Assembly (NCBI GenBank): GCA_904387375.1
Contig: CAJFLE010000001.1
Coordinates: 186,001 to 250,000 of the forward strand
Direction: 5' to 3'
Length of the DNA: 64,000 bases
Source of the DNA: Candidatus Protoclostridium gallicola
Lineage (GTDB): Bacteria > Bacillota > Clostridia > Christensenellales > Pumilibacteraceae
Position 1 is the first letter of the stretch. Each line of letters starts with the position of its first letter. The position numbers and the translations under genes are program-made. Under the pieces are notes generated by a model, which saw only the letters and a list, made by a program, of their open reading frames with translations, made no database searches and was not told the DNA's origin. Positions 7,148 to 17,343 of this stretch are shown here, piece after piece.

Positions 7148-8151
7148 GTATGGGCGAAAAAATTCAGACCATGACGTTCGGGAACAAACCGCGGATAATC
7201 GCGGGTATGAGCGTCGTCGGCAAAAAAGAAGGCGAAGGTCCGTTGGGCAAATATTTCGATATCGTCCAATACGATCCGAAGTTCGGCGAAAAAACATTCG
7301 AGAAAGGCGAAGCCAATATGTTCAGCCGCGCCATATCCGGGGCGATACGCAAAGCCGGGCTGGAGCCGTACGACGTGGACGTGCTGCTTGCCGGCGACCT
7401 GCTCAATCAGCTTGTTTCTTCGAGTTACGTCGCCCGCGGGCTGCCGATGGCATATCTCGGGCTTTACAGCGCATGTTCGACGATGACGGAGGCGCTTGCG
7501 CTAGGCGCCGCGCTGATCGACGCCGGGCATTTCCGCCGCGCCGCCTGCGCCACCGGGTCGCACTTTGCGACCGCCGAACGACAGTACAGATACCCGCTCG
7601 AATACGGCTGTCAGCGCCCGCCTTACGCGCAGTGGACGGCCACTGCCGCAGGGTGCAGCATACTGTCGTGCGAAGGTCCCGGCCCTGCAATTACTCACGC
7701 AACCATAGGCCGTGTCGTGGATTTCGGTATAAACGATCTGAACAATATGGGCGCGGCCATGGCAGTGGCCGCTGCCGATACCATATATACCGTGTTCGAG
7801 GATACCGGCTTCGACGAGCGTGACTTCGACGCAATATTCACTGGCGACCTCGGACGGCTGGGCGCGGAAATCATGCGCGACCTGTGCCGCGAGCGCGGGC
7901 TGGAACTGGGGCAGAAATACAGCGACTGCGGAGAAATGATGTATTACCGCGGACAGAACTGTTACTGCGGCGCAAGCGGCGCCGGCTGCTCTGCATCCGT
8001 ACTAAATTCATATATCCTGGGACGGCTGAACGGCGGCATGTACAAACGCGTACTGCTGCTTGCCACCGGCGCGCTCATGAGCCCGACGACGTCGTATCAG
8101 GGCGAAACGATTCCGTCCGTGAGCCACGGCGTAATATTGGAGGCCGAATAA
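7144..8151 (+). CDS. spoVAD: Stage V sporulation protein AD
   Basis: A 335-residue thiolase-fold protein. Visible features are the GLYSACSTMTEAL segment around the former thiolase active-site region and SDCGEMMYYRGQNCYCGASGAGCSA near the C-terminus. Known SpoVAD binds dipicolinic acid. I used the ATG at 7144, which overlaps the spoVAC stop (ATGA); a second ATG two codons later is also possible. It lies 2 nt before spoVAE. Confidence 0.95.
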   Translation: MSMGEKIQTMTFGNKPRIIAGMSVVGKKEGEGPLGKYFDIVQYDPKFGEKTFEKGEANMFSRAISGAIRKAGLEPYDVDVLLAGDLLNQLVSSSYVARGLPMAYLGLYSACSTMTEALALGAALIDAGHFRRAACATGSHFATAERQYRYPLEYGCQRPPYAQWTATAAGCSILSCEGPGPAITHATIGRVVDFGINDLNNMGAAMAVAAADTIYTVFEDTGFDERDFDAIFTGDLGRLGAEIMRDLCRERGLELGQKYSDCGEMMYYRGQNCYCGASGAGCSASVLNSYILGRLNGGMYKRVLLLATGALMSPTTSYQGETIPSVSHGVILEAE

Positions 8152-8153
8152 TT

Positions 8154-8546
8154 ATGGAAATGCTGTATCCCGAAACGTGGTGGGGATTCCTGCTGATGTA
8201 TCTTATGGTTTTTGTGGGCGGCGGACTGCTGTGCGCGCTGGCGCAGCTCCTTATAATAAAGACCAAGCTGACGCCCGCCCGCATACTCGTTATATTTCTG
8301 CTTGCCGGAATAGCGCTTCAGACCGTGGGCGCGTACGAGCCTCTTCTGAATGTCTTTCATTCCGGAGTCAGCGTGCCGATCGTCGGCTTCGGTGCGGCGC
8401 TGGCAAAGGGCGCGATAACTTACGCCCAGTCGTACGGTCTGCCGGGCGCGCTTGCCGGCGGGCTTATTCAGACGGCATTCGGAATAGGAGCCGCCGTGGT
8501 CATGAGTTATATCGTAACGCTGATTTTCAGTCCCAAGTGTAAATAG
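8154..8546 (+). CDS. spoVAE: Stage V sporulation protein AE
   Basis: A 130-aa membrane protein with hydrophobic helices and the family stretch PIVGFGAALAKGAI. It corresponds to the short SpoVAE (AEb) form found with AC and AD in many Clostridia. The spoVAA, AB and AF genes present in B. subtilis are absent from the cluster, the reduced arrangement usual in Clostridia. TTGGAGG lies 7-13 nt before the ATG, inside the end of spoVAD. Confidence 0.93.
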   Translation: MEMLYPETWWGFLLMYLMVFVGGGLLCALAQLLIIKTKLTPARILVIFLLAGIALQTVGAYEPLLNVFHSGVSVPIVGFGAALAKGAITYAQSYGLPGALAGGLIQTAFGIGAAVVMSYIVTLIFSPKCK

Positions 8547-8580
8547 AAACAATCGCGGACCGCGCGAATATATTAATAAC

Positions 8581-9234
8581 GTGGCGGTTCGCACCGAAAA
8601 AAGACGTCGGTTTCGTTGGATCAAGCCCTTGATCGCAATAACTGCGATTGCAGGGCTTTTCGCGTGGTACTACTACGGCCGCATCGCGCCCGTAATTACG
8701 ACGGTGACCGAAGAGAGCGTAAAGATGAAAGTATCTGAGGCCATAGACAATATGACGGAAAGCGAACTTACGGGCGCGGAGTACGACGACTTTGTGATAA
8801 CCCGGTATAACGACGAGGGCAACGTGTCGCTGCTTCAGATAAACAGCGTTGCGGTGGATTTGTTCGCCCGTAAAGTCACGGCGCTGATACGAAGCGAGAT
8901 GGAAACGTTTCAGAGCGAAGGCGTCGCGATACCGCTCGGTACGCTGTCAGGTATACCGTTCCTGTCCGGATCTGGTCCCGACATTGTGCTCAGTCTGCTC
9001 AATCTCGGCATAGTGGACGCGGAGTTTTCGTCCGAATTTCTTACTGCCGGGATCAATCAGACGCTGCACAGGCTGTATATGCGAATCGTCGTAAATATGA
9101 CCATAGTTCTTCCCGGGTATACGATGGATTTCGATAACAGCAGCCAGGTAATAATAAGCGAAGCGGTAATAACCGGCGACGTGCCGTTCTCGGATATAGA
9201 CGTCGGAGCGTCGGCAGGGGATTTATTGCCGTAA
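8581..9234 (+). CDS. yunB: Sporulation protein, YunB family
   Basis: A 217-aa protein with one N-terminal membrane helix after a basic RRRFRW stretch, then an extracytoplasmic domain with the YunB-type pattern (NINxxAVD-like LLQINSVAVDLFA, IPLGTLSGIPFLSGSGP, HRLYMRIVVNMTIVLP). YunB is a sporulation protein expressed in the mother cell of B. subtilis; its biochemical role is unclear. The start codon is GTG and has no Shine-Dalgarno; a TATATT hexamer ends 6 nt before it, but no -35 is visible. It follows spoVAE by 34 nt. Confidence 0.85.
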   Translation: MAVRTEKRRRFRWIKPLIAITAIAGLFAWYYYGRIAPVITTVTEESVKMKVSEAIDNMTESELTGAEYDDFVITRYNDEGNVSLLQINSVAVDLFARKVTALIRSEMETFQSEGVAIPLGTLSGIPFLSGSGPDIVLSLLNLGIVDAEFSSEFLTAGINQTLHRLYMRIVVNMTIVLPGYTMDFDNSSQVIISEAVITGDVPFSDIDVGASAGDLLP

Positions 9235-9239
9235 AACGC

Positions 9240-9268
9240 TTGCATTTCGCGCGCGGAACGTTTATAAT
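9240..9268 (+). promoter_or_regulatory. Promoter of the pheST T-box transcript
   Basis: TTGCAT (9240-9245), a 17-nt spacer and TATAAT (9263-9268). Confidence 0.7.
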
Positions 9269-9274
9269 ATATAA

Positions 9275-9511
9275 AAATCTATAAAGGCTTTGACGCAGCA
9301 TAAGAGTTGCCGGTCATCCGCGGCAGAGAGACCCCGGGAGGTGCGAGGGGAGGGCGGACGGCAAAAGATATTCACTGCCGAGCCCGGCCGCTGAAACGAC
9401 AGTAGGCGGCTGCGGTCGTTCCGTAATAACGATAACGAGGCGCGCCAGTCGCGCGAATTAAGGTGGTAACACGGCCGGAGGCCGTCCTTTTGCGGACGGG
9501 CTCCGTTTTTT
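9275..9511 (+). promoter_or_regulatory. T-box riboswitch leader of pheS-pheT
   Basis: The hallmark T-box sequence AAGGTGGTAACACGG lies at 9460-9474, directly before a terminator (9476-9487 with 9494-9505, one mismatch, then a T-run). A large 5' stem-loop region precedes it. The triplet TTC at 9371-9373, followed by A, is the likely specifier codon for phenylalanine. Uncharged tRNA-Phe would stabilise the antiterminator and allow pheST transcription. Confidence 0.92.
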
Positions 9512-9524
9512 ATCCGGAGGAATA

Positions 9525-10538
9525 ATGGAAGAACAGATTGCAAAACTGACGGAAGACTGCTCCGCGGAAATCGCCTCGGCGGCTTCGGAAAGCGAGCTTT
9601 ACTCCGTAAAAGTCAGGTATCTCGGTAAAAGCGGCCTTATAAGCGAGCTTATGAAGGGTATGCGCAATGTGCCGCCCGAGCAGCGTCCCGCTATGGGCAA
9701 GATCGTCAATGAGGCGCGCTCCGCGCTGGAAGCGCGGTTTTCCGCCCGCGGAAAAGAACTGCACGACAAAGAGCTTGCTGACAGACTGGCGGCGGAGAAG
9801 ATCGACATCACGATAGACAGAAACCGTCCCGTGGGCAGGCTGCATCCGCTCAGCTCGGTGAAAAAGCGCCTTGTCGATTTCTTCGTGTCTATGGGGTTCG
9901 ATGTCATGGACGGCCCGGAAGTGGAGACGGATTACTATAACTTCGAAGCGCTCAACGTGCCCAAGGATCATCCAGCCCGCGACATGCAGGACACGTTTTT
10001 CATCGACGAGGGCATTCTGCTCCGTTCGCAGACGAGCGCGTCGCAGGTAAGATATATGGAAAAGGTCAAGCCTCCCATAAAAATGATTTCGCCCGGCCGC
10101 GTCTTCCGCAACGACGACGACGCTACGCATTCGCCCGTGTTCCACCAGCTCGAAGGGCTGGTCGTTGATAAGGGCATTACCATGTGCGATCTCAAAGGTA
10201 TACTCGACATGTTCGCAAAGCACTTCTTCGGAAAGGATACGCAGGTGCGCTTCCGGCCCTCGTATTTCCCGTTCACCGAGCCGAGCGTCGAGGTCGACGT
10301 TTCCTGCGCGATGTGCCACGGCGCTGGCTGCAGGATATGCAAAGGCACGGGCTGGATAGAAATTCTCGGCGCCGGTATCGTCAACAGAAAAGTGCTGCGC
10401 ACGTGCGGCATCGATCCTGACGAATACACCGGTTTCGCGTTCGGTTTCGGTATCGACCGTATCGCCAATATTATCCACAGCATACCGCACATCAAGCTGC
10501 TGTACGAAAACGACGTCCGTTTTCTCAGACAATTCTAA
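9525..10538 (+). CDS. pheS: Phenylalanine-tRNA ligase alpha subunit
   Basis: At 337 aa it has standard length. After the N-terminal coiled-coil tRNA-binding region come class II synthetase motifs: motif 2 at ISPGRVFRNDDDATHSPVFHQLEGLVVD and motif 3 near the C-terminus at FAFGFGIDRIANI. It forms the alpha2-beta2 enzyme with PheT and charges tRNA-Phe. CCGGAGG precedes the ATG. It is the first gene of the T-box-controlled operon. Confidence 0.97.
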   Translation: MEEQIAKLTEDCSAEIASAASESELYSVKVRYLGKSGLISELMKGMRNVPPEQRPAMGKIVNEARSALEARFSARGKELHDKELADRLAAEKIDITIDRNRPVGRLHPLSSVKKRLVDFFVSMGFDVMDGPEVETDYYNFEALNVPKDHPARDMQDTFFIDEGILLRSQTSASQVRYMEKVKPPIKMISPGRVFRNDDDATHSPVFHQLEGLVVDKGITMCDLKGILDMFAKHFFGKDTQVRFRPSYFPFTEPSVEVDVSCAMCHGAGCRICKGTGWIEILGAGIVNRKVLRTCGIDPDEYTGFAFGFGIDRIANIIHSIPHIKLLYENDVRFLRQF

Positions 10539-10553
10539 GGAGGAGATGCGAAT

Positions 10554-12935
10554 ATGAAATTACCGATATGCTGGCTCAAAGAATTTGCCGACATCGGCGA
10601 CGCGTCGCCCGAAGATGTAGCCGCGTCGTTGCTTCGCGTCGGCTTCGAAGTGGAAGAAATAATATATGCCGGCGCGGATATAGAGAACGTCGTCGTCGGC
10701 AAGGTTATAGACTGCAAACCGCATGAGAACTCCGATCATCTGCACATCTGCATGGTGGACGTAGCGTCCGAAATTCTGCAGATAGTATGCGGCGCGCCCA
10801 ATGTGAATACCGGCGACGTGGTACCGTGCGCGCTCGTCGGAGCCAGACTGCCCGGCGGCGTAAACATTAAAGCCGGCGAGCTTCGCGGTGTGACGAGTTA
10901 CGGCATGCTGTGCAGCGGCGCCGAGCTGGGCATTGACGACACTGTTATCGAGGGGGCCGAAGTGGACGGACTGCTTCAGCTGCCCAAAGATACGCCGCTC
11001 GGTACGGATATCCGCAAAGTGCTCGGACTGGACGAGTATGTGCTCGATGTTTCCGTGACCGCCAACCGTCCGGACTGTCAGTCGGTAGTGGGACTCGCAC
11101 GCGAGGTTGCGGCTTCGATGGGCGTAAAGTTCAAGGCTCCCGTAAACAAATACAGAACGGTTCCTTATGCCGGCGAATATATGCCGACGGTTGCAATAAA
11201 ATCGGACATCTGCTCGCGTTATACGGGCAGGCTGATCAAGGACGTCAAGATCGAGAGCAGCCCCAAATGGATGCGCGACAGACTCCGTCTCGTGGGCGTG
11301 CGCCCGATCAACAATATAGTGGATATTACCAACTATGTATTGTTCGAGATAGGCCAGCCTCTGCACTCGTTCGACGTGCGTTTCATAGACAAGGGAATAA
11401 TAGTCAGAAACGCCGCGGAAGGCGAGAAGATAACCGCGCTGGACGGAAAGGAATACACGCTTTCCGGAGATATGCTCGTTATCGCGGACAGCTCGAAGCC
11501 GGTCGCCATAGCCGGCGTCATGGGCGGCGAGTATTCGGGAATAATGCCTGATACTTCATCGGTATTCCTCGAAGCCGCGCGTTTCGAGCGCCGGAGCGTG
11601 CGCGTCACGTCGCGGCGGCTGGGACTGCGCTCCGACTCGTCGGCAAGATATGAGAAGGGTGTGGATTACGGCAGCGTGGACGAAGGACGCGAGCGCGCTC
11701 TCGCGCTGATATATAAGCTCGGCGCGGGCAAAATCGTCGATGTGAAATCGGATGCCGGAGTACCCGAGCCGGAAAAGAAGGTAATAGAAACCACCGCGGC
11801 TCAAATCAGTTCCGTCATCGGTATTGACATCGATAAGCCTTCCATAGAAAAGATACTCAGATCTCTCGATATTAAAGTGGAAGGCAAGGGCGACAAACTG
11901 ATATGCACCGTTCCGGTATACCGCGAGGACATAGAAGATTACGCCGACCTTTCCGAAGAGGTGATCAGATATTACGGTTACGATAATCTCGAGCCTACGT
12001 TTATGAAGTCCGCTTCGTGCACGCTGGGAGGGGTGAGCGAAAAGGACAAGAGGTCTGACGACGTCAAGAATATCCTTTGCGGAATGGGCGCGTTCGAGGC
12101 GATGACTTATTCGTTCGTGAATGAGAATGCGTGCGATATGCTGCGTCTCGATGCCGGCGACGCGCGCCGGAACGTACTTAAACTGCGCAATCCGCTTAAC
12201 GAAGACACGGCAGTTATGCGCACTCAGCTTACGCATGAAATGATAGCGACGCTCGCGCTCAATAAGTCGCGCGGGAATGACGATTTCAGGCTGTTCGAGC
12301 TCGGCCGCATATTTATTCCGGCGGCGCAGGGGGAACTGCCCGAGGAGAGAACCGCGCTTTCTATCGGTGCGGTCGGAAAGGACGAGGATTTTTACGAAAT
12401 GAAAAGCATGGTAAACGCCGTGCTGGGATATTTCGGTGCCGAAGCGCGCATGGAATACGGCAGTCAGCCGTATCTGCATCCCGGCATCAGCGCAGACATA
12501 TTCGTGGGCGAAGAGCGGATCGGCTCGTTCGGCGAGGTGCATCCGACGGTATGCGAAAATTACGGTCTGACCGGCAAGGCGTATATAGCCGAACTGGATC
12601 TCGAAAAACTGCTTGCGATGCCGAGAGGCGATGTCAGATATTCGCCGATCTCGAGATTCCCGTGCGTCAACAGGGATCTCGCGGTCGTCGTGGATGACGG
12701 CTGCGGGGTGGGCGACATTATGGCGTCGATCAGGCAGGCGTGCGGAAGCGAAATCGAAAGCGTCGAACTTTTCGATATATATAAGGGCGAACAGATTGCC
12801 GCAGGAAGCAAGAGCCTTGCGTTCTCGCTCAAATTCCGGTCGCTCGACAAAACGCTGGCGGACGCGGACGTCCAGAAGCTTATGACGGCAGTCATAGACA
12901 GGCTCAAAGCCGATTACGGAGCGCAGCTCAGATGA
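10554..12935 (+). CDS. pheT: Phenylalanine-tRNA ligase beta subunit
   Basis: A 793-aa protein with the expected domains: N-terminal EMAP-like tRNA-binding domain (about residues 40-155, DHLHICMVDV), B3/B4 editing region, B5 domains, and the C-terminal ferredoxin-like anticodon-binding domain (SRFPCVNRDLAVVVD onward). AAGGAGG overlaps the end of pheS and serves the ATG, 15 nt after the pheS stop. Confidence 0.97.
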   Translation: MKLPICWLKEFADIGDASPEDVAASLLRVGFEVEEIIYAGADIENVVVGKVIDCKPHENSDHLHICMVDVASEILQIVCGAPNVNTGDVVPCALVGARLPGGVNIKAGELRGVTSYGMLCSGAELGIDDTVIEGAEVDGLLQLPKDTPLGTDIRKVLGLDEYVLDVSVTANRPDCQSVVGLAREVAASMGVKFKAPVNKYRTVPYAGEYMPTVAIKSDICSRYTGRLIKDVKIESSPKWMRDRLRLVGVRPINNIVDITNYVLFEIGQPLHSFDVRFIDKGIIVRNAAEGEKITALDGKEYTLSGDMLVIADSSKPVAIAGVMGGEYSGIMPDTSSVFLEAARFERRSVRVTSRRLGLRSDSSARYEKGVDYGSVDEGRERALALIYKLGAGKIVDVKSDAGVPEPEKKVIETTAAQISSVIGIDIDKPSIEKILRSLDIKVEGKGDKLICTVPVYREDIEDYADLSEEVIRYYGYDNLEPTFMKSASCTLGGVSEKDKRSDDVKNILCGMGAFEAMTYSFVNENACDMLRLDAGDARRNVLKLRNPLNEDTAVMRTQLTHEMIATLALNKSRGNDDFRLFELGRIFIPAAQGELPEERTALSIGAVGKDEDFYEMKSMVNAVLGYFGAEARMEYGSQPYLHPGISADIFVGEERIGSFGEVHPTVCENYGLTGKAYIAELDLEKLLAMPRGDVRYSPISRFPCVNRDLAVVVDDGCGVGDIMASIRQACGSEIESVELFDIYKGEQIAAGSKSLAFSLKFRSLDKTLADADVQKLMTAVIDRLKADYGAQLR

Positions 12936-14872
12936 CGGAGCTGCTCGCTCCGGCCGGAAATATGCGGGCGCTTAAAGCCGCAGTCGCATGCGGCGCGGAC
13001 GCAGTATATCTCGGAACAAAAGATTTCAATGCGCGCAGCAAGGCGGATAACTTTTCAGAAGAACAGCTCCGCCTTGCTGTTTCGTATTGTCACGAAAGAG
13101 GCGTCCGCGTATACGTGACGCTCAATACTCTTGTCAAGACGTCCGAATTTTCCGCCGCGGAAAATACCGTCCGCTATGCGAGTGATGCCGGCGTCGACGC
13201 GTTTCTGGTGCAGGATCTCGGAATGTACCTGCATTTGCGCGACCGCTTCCCGGACGTGTCTTTCCATACCAGCACCCAGATGGGAGTGCATAATCTTCCC
13301 GGCGCGCTCATGGCCGAAAAGCTGGGATTCGACAGGGTAGTGCTGTCGCGCGAATCTCTTCCTGCGGATATATCGGCGATAAAGAAGCATACGTCGCTGG
13401 AAGTCGAGTTTTTCGTGCACGGCGCGCATTGCGTGTCGTTTTCCGGAAACTGTTACTTTTCGGCGCTGGTGTCGGGATACAGCGGCAATCGCGGCAAGTG
13501 CATGCAGCTGTGCCGCAAACGCTATACTCTGACTTCCGGGCGCATAAAAAAGAGCGGTTACATGCTGTCGGCAAAAGATATATGTTTATTGCCTGACCTG
13601 AAAAAACTTGCGGCGCTCGGCGTGGATTCGCTCAAGATCGAAGGCAGGCTGCGCAGCGCGGAATATGTGGGCGCCGTAACCGACGTGTACCGCAGGGCGC
13701 TTGACGACCGCGGAGAAAAAGGGGATACCGATATCCTTAAAACGGTATTTAACCGGGGTAATTTTTCTCACGCTTATATCGACGGTGACCGGCCGGATAT
13801 AATATATCCTGTGCAGCAGAATCATATAGGCGTAAAGGTCGCCGATATTACCGGTACTTCGGGAAACAGGCTGTTCGTGTCCGGCGGTTATCGCGGCCGC
13901 GCGGGGGACGGGTATAAGGTGCTTCGCTGCGGGCGTGAAGTGTGCAGCGCGGAGTGCGGGCGAGGCGGATTTTTCTCCGGAGGCAGAACCGCAAAAGGCG
14001 ACAGTCTTCATCTGACGCGTTCCGCCGCTGTATGCGAACGCGTTGCCGAAAAAATCAGGACAGCAGATAATGCGGGTAAATCAAATAAAATAGAACAAAT
14101 ATCGCGAAAAAATCGTAATAATATGTCTGATATAGTACGATTTCCGTATACTTTGTCCGAAAGTTGCAAGATGGCCGTCGTCGATGAATATACTGCGACG
14201 GAGGCCGTAAAGGAATCGGATGCGGTGATTCTGTCGCCGAGGACGTACGACGCAGACTCATTAAAAAAGTGTGTCGCAAAGTTCGGAAAACCGATACTGC
14301 TCGATATGCCTGTCGAAGCGCGCGGTGCAGATGTGGATATACTGGAAAACATCGTCGGCGAGGATATATTCGACGGCTACGTGGCGAACAATATTTACGC
14401 GCTGGAAATGTGCAAAGACAAACGTATACTGCTCGGAACGGGCATGAATTCGATCTCCGCGCTGCTCGATTATCCGAAAATAATGTCTCCTGAGGCCGCG
14501 GAACCGGAAAACGGCGCGCTTATATATGCGTACGGCAGACAGACGCTCATGCATCTGACGCATTGTCCGCTGCGGCAGCTCGGATATAACTGCGGAAACT
14601 GCGGAGGGTGCGACGCGCCCGTGCTTACCGACGAGTTCGGCGGAGCTTTTCCCATGCGGAGACATAAAATATTCTATTGTTATTGGGAGCTGCTCAATTC
14701 CAGGATGCAGAATCTTTTGCCGCGTCTCGACAGGCGCCGGCATAAGAGGTTGGTACTGGATTTGCGCGGCGTCGACAAGGTTTCGGCAAATGAGATATTG
14801 CGCGATCCTTATGCGGTGCGCTTCGACGAAAAAAACGAAGCTTACGGACGTTTCGGAAAAGGAGTAAAGTAA
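12932..14872 (+). CDS. Peptidase U32 family protein (RlhA/TrhP type)
   Basis: A 646-aa protein. It starts LLAPAGNMRALKAAVACGADAVYLG, the U32 N-terminal signature, and has the cysteine-bearing core EFFVHGAHCVSFSGNCYFS with GNRGKCMQLCRK. A long C-terminal extension ends in the four-cysteine stretch CPLRQLGYNCGNCGGC. Characterised members (RlhA, TrhP) hydroxylate rRNA or tRNA pyrimidines and likely hold an iron-sulfur cluster, so an RNA-modification role is more likely than proteolysis; which RNA is unclear. It overlaps pheT by ATGA, so it should also be under T-box control. Confidence 0.88.
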   Translation: MTELLAPAGNMRALKAAVACGADAVYLGTKDFNARSKADNFSEEQLRLAVSYCHERGVRVYVTLNTLVKTSEFSAAENTVRYASDAGVDAFLVQDLGMYLHLRDRFPDVSFHTSTQMGVHNLPGALMAEKLGFDRVVLSRESLPADISAIKKHTSLEVEFFVHGAHCVSFSGNCYFSALVSGYSGNRGKCMQLCRKRYTLTSGRIKKSGYMLSAKDICLLPDLKKLAALGVDSLKIEGRLRSAEYVGAVTDVYRRALDDRGEKGDTDILKTVFNRGNFSHAYIDGDRPDIIYPVQQNHIGVKVADITGTSGNRLFVSGGYRGRAGDGYKVLRCGREVCSAECGRGGFFSGGRTAKGDSLHLTRSAAVCERVAEKIRTADNAGKSNKIEQISRKNRNNMSDIVRFPYTLSESCKMAVVDEYTATEAVKESDAVILSPRTYDADSLKKCVAKFGKPILLDMPVEARGADVDILENIVGEDIFDGYVANNIYALEMCKDKRILLGTGMNSISALLDYPKIMSPEAAEPENGALIYAYGRQTLMHLTHCPLRQLGYNCGNCGGCDAPVLTDEFGGAFPMRRHKIFYCYWELLNSRMQNLLPRLDRRRHKRLVLDLRGVDKVSANEILRDPYAVRFDEKNEAYGRFGKGVK

Positions 14873-14873
14873 A

Positions 14874-17231
14874 ATGAATGATCCGGTCAGAGCGCTGGAA
14901 CTCGACGAAATACTCGGCAAGGCGTCATCCTATGCCGTATCCGAATGCGGCAGGCGGGCGGTAGCTTCCATTGTCCCGTCGTCGGACCTCGAAGAAGTCG
15001 AACGCCGGCTGAAACTGACAAGTCAGGCGGCGCTGCTTATCGATAAATACAGATACGGCGGAGTGGAGCCTTTTTCGGATATAACCGACGTGCTGGAAAA
15101 AGCGCGCGCCGGAGCCATGCTTTCGCCGGCCGACCTGCTTGCCGTCGCTTCGGTGTTGGGTAGTGCACGCACCGCGAAGTCCGCGCTCGAACGTTTCCCG
15201 GACGATGTCGATAAAGTGCGCGACATCGCATATCGTATTTTTGCGGACACCGCTCTCGAAAACGACATCAGGAGAGATATCATTTCCGAAACGGAGATAA
15301 ACGATACCGCAAGTGCGGAGCTGCGGAATATCCGTTCCGGCCTGCGCCGTATGAAAAGCAGGCTTATCGAAAAACTGTCGTCTTTCACCAGAAGCAACGA
15401 ATACTCCAAATATCTGCAGGATAATTTCTATACCGTCCGTGCCGGCAGATATGTTCTGCCGGTCAGAAGCGAGTGCCGTCAGGGCGTGCCCGGTCTGCTG
15501 CACGATCAGTCGTCCACCGGTTCCACGGTTTACATCGAGCCGTTCGAAATAGTCACGATGAATAACGACATAGTACGGCTCGAAGGCGACGAAAGGCGGG
15601 AAATCGAACGCATATTGCGCGAATATTCCGTAAGAGTGACCGCTCAGGCTGATAATCTCGACGACGCTCTGGCCCGTCTCACTCTGCTCGACACGTATTT
15701 TGCGCTCGCCGGATATTCCGCGTCCATAGACGGTATACTTCCGGAAGTGAATTACGCGGGAAAGGTGCGGCTGATAGGCGCCCGACACCCGCTGATAGCT
15801 CCGGCGCACGTCGTGCCGATAGATATTTCGGTGGGCGACGGAGCTGATATACTGCTCATTTCCGGACCGAACACGGGCGGAAAAACCGTTTCGCTCAAAA
15901 CCGTCGGGCTGCTTTCGCTCATGCTTTCGTGCGGGCTTCTGCTGCCGTGCAAACCTGGCAGCGTTATGGCGGTGTTCGACCGGATATTCTGCGATATAGG
16001 AGACGATCAGAACATAAGCATGAATCTTTCTACTTTCTCCTCGCACATAAAAAACCTGAAAGAAATTACCGAGTCGTTCACCAATGAAAGTCTGATTCTT
16101 CTCGACGAAATAGGAAGCTGCACTGCGCCGGAGGAGGGCGCGGCCATCGCGATAGGCGTCATGGAATATATCGCGCAGACAAAGGCGAAAGCCATAATAA
16201 CAACGCACTATCCCCAGCTCAAAGAATATGCCATGACGAGCGGAAAAATCCGCAACGCTGGAATGCAGTTCGACCCCGAAACGCTCAAACCGACTTATCG
16301 GCTGCTAATGGGATATCCCGGATCCAGCAACGCGCTCGAAACCGCCGCCGCGCTCGGACTTTCTTCCGTGATAATAGACCGGGCAAAGACGCAGCTGTCG
16401 CGGGACGGCGATAATTACGAAGAATTGCTCAAGCAGGCGTTTCTGATAAAGTCGAAAGCTGAGGAAGAACTGGCTGCGGCCGATAAGGCGAAAGCCGAAG
16501 CGGACGCGAAGCTGGAAAAGATAGCCGCGGACGAACGCAAAGTATCCGATGCGCTCGAACGCATAAACGCCAACGCCCGCGCCGAAACCAAGCGCTTGGT
16601 CGGCCGCGCTGCGGAAAAGGCAAACGACATCGTCGAAGAGATAAAGCGTGAACTACGCGACGCCGACGAACGGGCATTGCTTAAAGCCAAGAAGGATCTG
16701 AAAAGACTGGAAGCGCTGGCGTACGAAGGCGGTGAAGAGATGACGAGCGTGCTGACCGAAAAAATAGATGCCGGCGAGATTGTGCCCGGCGCCAGGGTGG
16801 TCGTAAAGTCGTTCGGGCTGGAAGGCACGGTGAAAAAAGTGCGCGCTGACAGAAAGCAGGCGGAAATCGAGTGCGGCGGAAAGCTGCTTACCGTGCGCTT
16901 CGAAGATCTTGCCAGACCCGCAGGAGTGAGCAGACAGGCTAAAAAAGTGCCCGAATATAAACCCGCGTCCGCGCCTGTCGAGCACTTTTCTGACAGAGAA
17001 ATCAACGTCATAGGAAGCACGGTTGCCGACGCGTGGGACGAGATCGAGCCGATGCTGGATACCGCGGCCCGTACCGGGCTGAAAAGCCTGCGTATCGTGC
17101 ACGGCAAGGGAACGGGCGCTTTGGGAAAGGGGATACAATCGTATCTTCGCTCTCATCCGGCGGTCAAGTCTTATCGGTACGGCAGATACGGCGAAGGCGA
17201 CAACGGCGTTACGATAGTGGAACTTAAATAA
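14874..17231 (+). CDS. mutS2: MutS2 family ATPase/endonuclease
   Basis: A 785-aa MutS2. It lacks the MutS mismatch-recognition domain and starts directly with the core/clamp region. Walker A is GPNTGGKT near residue 330, Walker B is LILLDEIGS, and THYPQLK follows. A long charged coiled coil covers about residues 515-635, and the C-terminal Smr nuclease domain has the motif IVHGKGTGALGKGI. In Bacillus this family acts on collided ribosomes and in other species on recombination intermediates. The start is 1 nt after the U32 stop, with GGAG 9 nt upstream. Confidence 0.95.
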   Translation: MNDPVRALELDEILGKASSYAVSECGRRAVASIVPSSDLEEVERRLKLTSQAALLIDKYRYGGVEPFSDITDVLEKARAGAMLSPADLLAVASVLGSARTAKSALERFPDDVDKVRDIAYRIFADTALENDIRRDIISETEINDTASAELRNIRSGLRRMKSRLIEKLSSFTRSNEYSKYLQDNFYTVRAGRYVLPVRSECRQGVPGLLHDQSSTGSTVYIEPFEIVTMNNDIVRLEGDERREIERILREYSVRVTAQADNLDDALARLTLLDTYFALAGYSASIDGILPEVNYAGKVRLIGARHPLIAPAHVVPIDISVGDGADILLISGPNTGGKTVSLKTVGLLSLMLSCGLLLPCKPGSVMAVFDRIFCDIGDDQNISMNLSTFSSHIKNLKEITESFTNESLILLDEIGSCTAPEEGAAIAIGVMEYIAQTKAKAIITTHYPQLKEYAMTSGKIRNAGMQFDPETLKPTYRLLMGYPGSSNALETAAALGLSSVIIDRAKTQLSRDGDNYEELLKQAFLIKSKAEEELAAADKAKAEADAKLEKIAADERKVSDALERINANARAETKRLVGRAAEKANDIVEEIKRELRDADERALLKAKKDLKRLEALAYEGGEEMTSVLTEKIDAGEIVPGARVVVKSFGLEGTVKKVRADRKQAEIECGGKLLTVRFEDLARPAGVSRQAKKVPEYKPASAPVEHFSDREINVIGSTVADAWDEIEPMLDTAARTGLKSLRIVHGKGTGALGKGIQSYLRSHPAVKSYRYGRYGEGDNGVTIVELK

Positions 17232-17343
17232 AAAGTCGTAATATGTAATCTTTTATACTTTTATAAGAATATTGCGCGCATTTTGTTGCAAAATGCTGAA
17301 ATTTAACGAATATTGGAATTTATAAAAATATTTTAACAAATGC

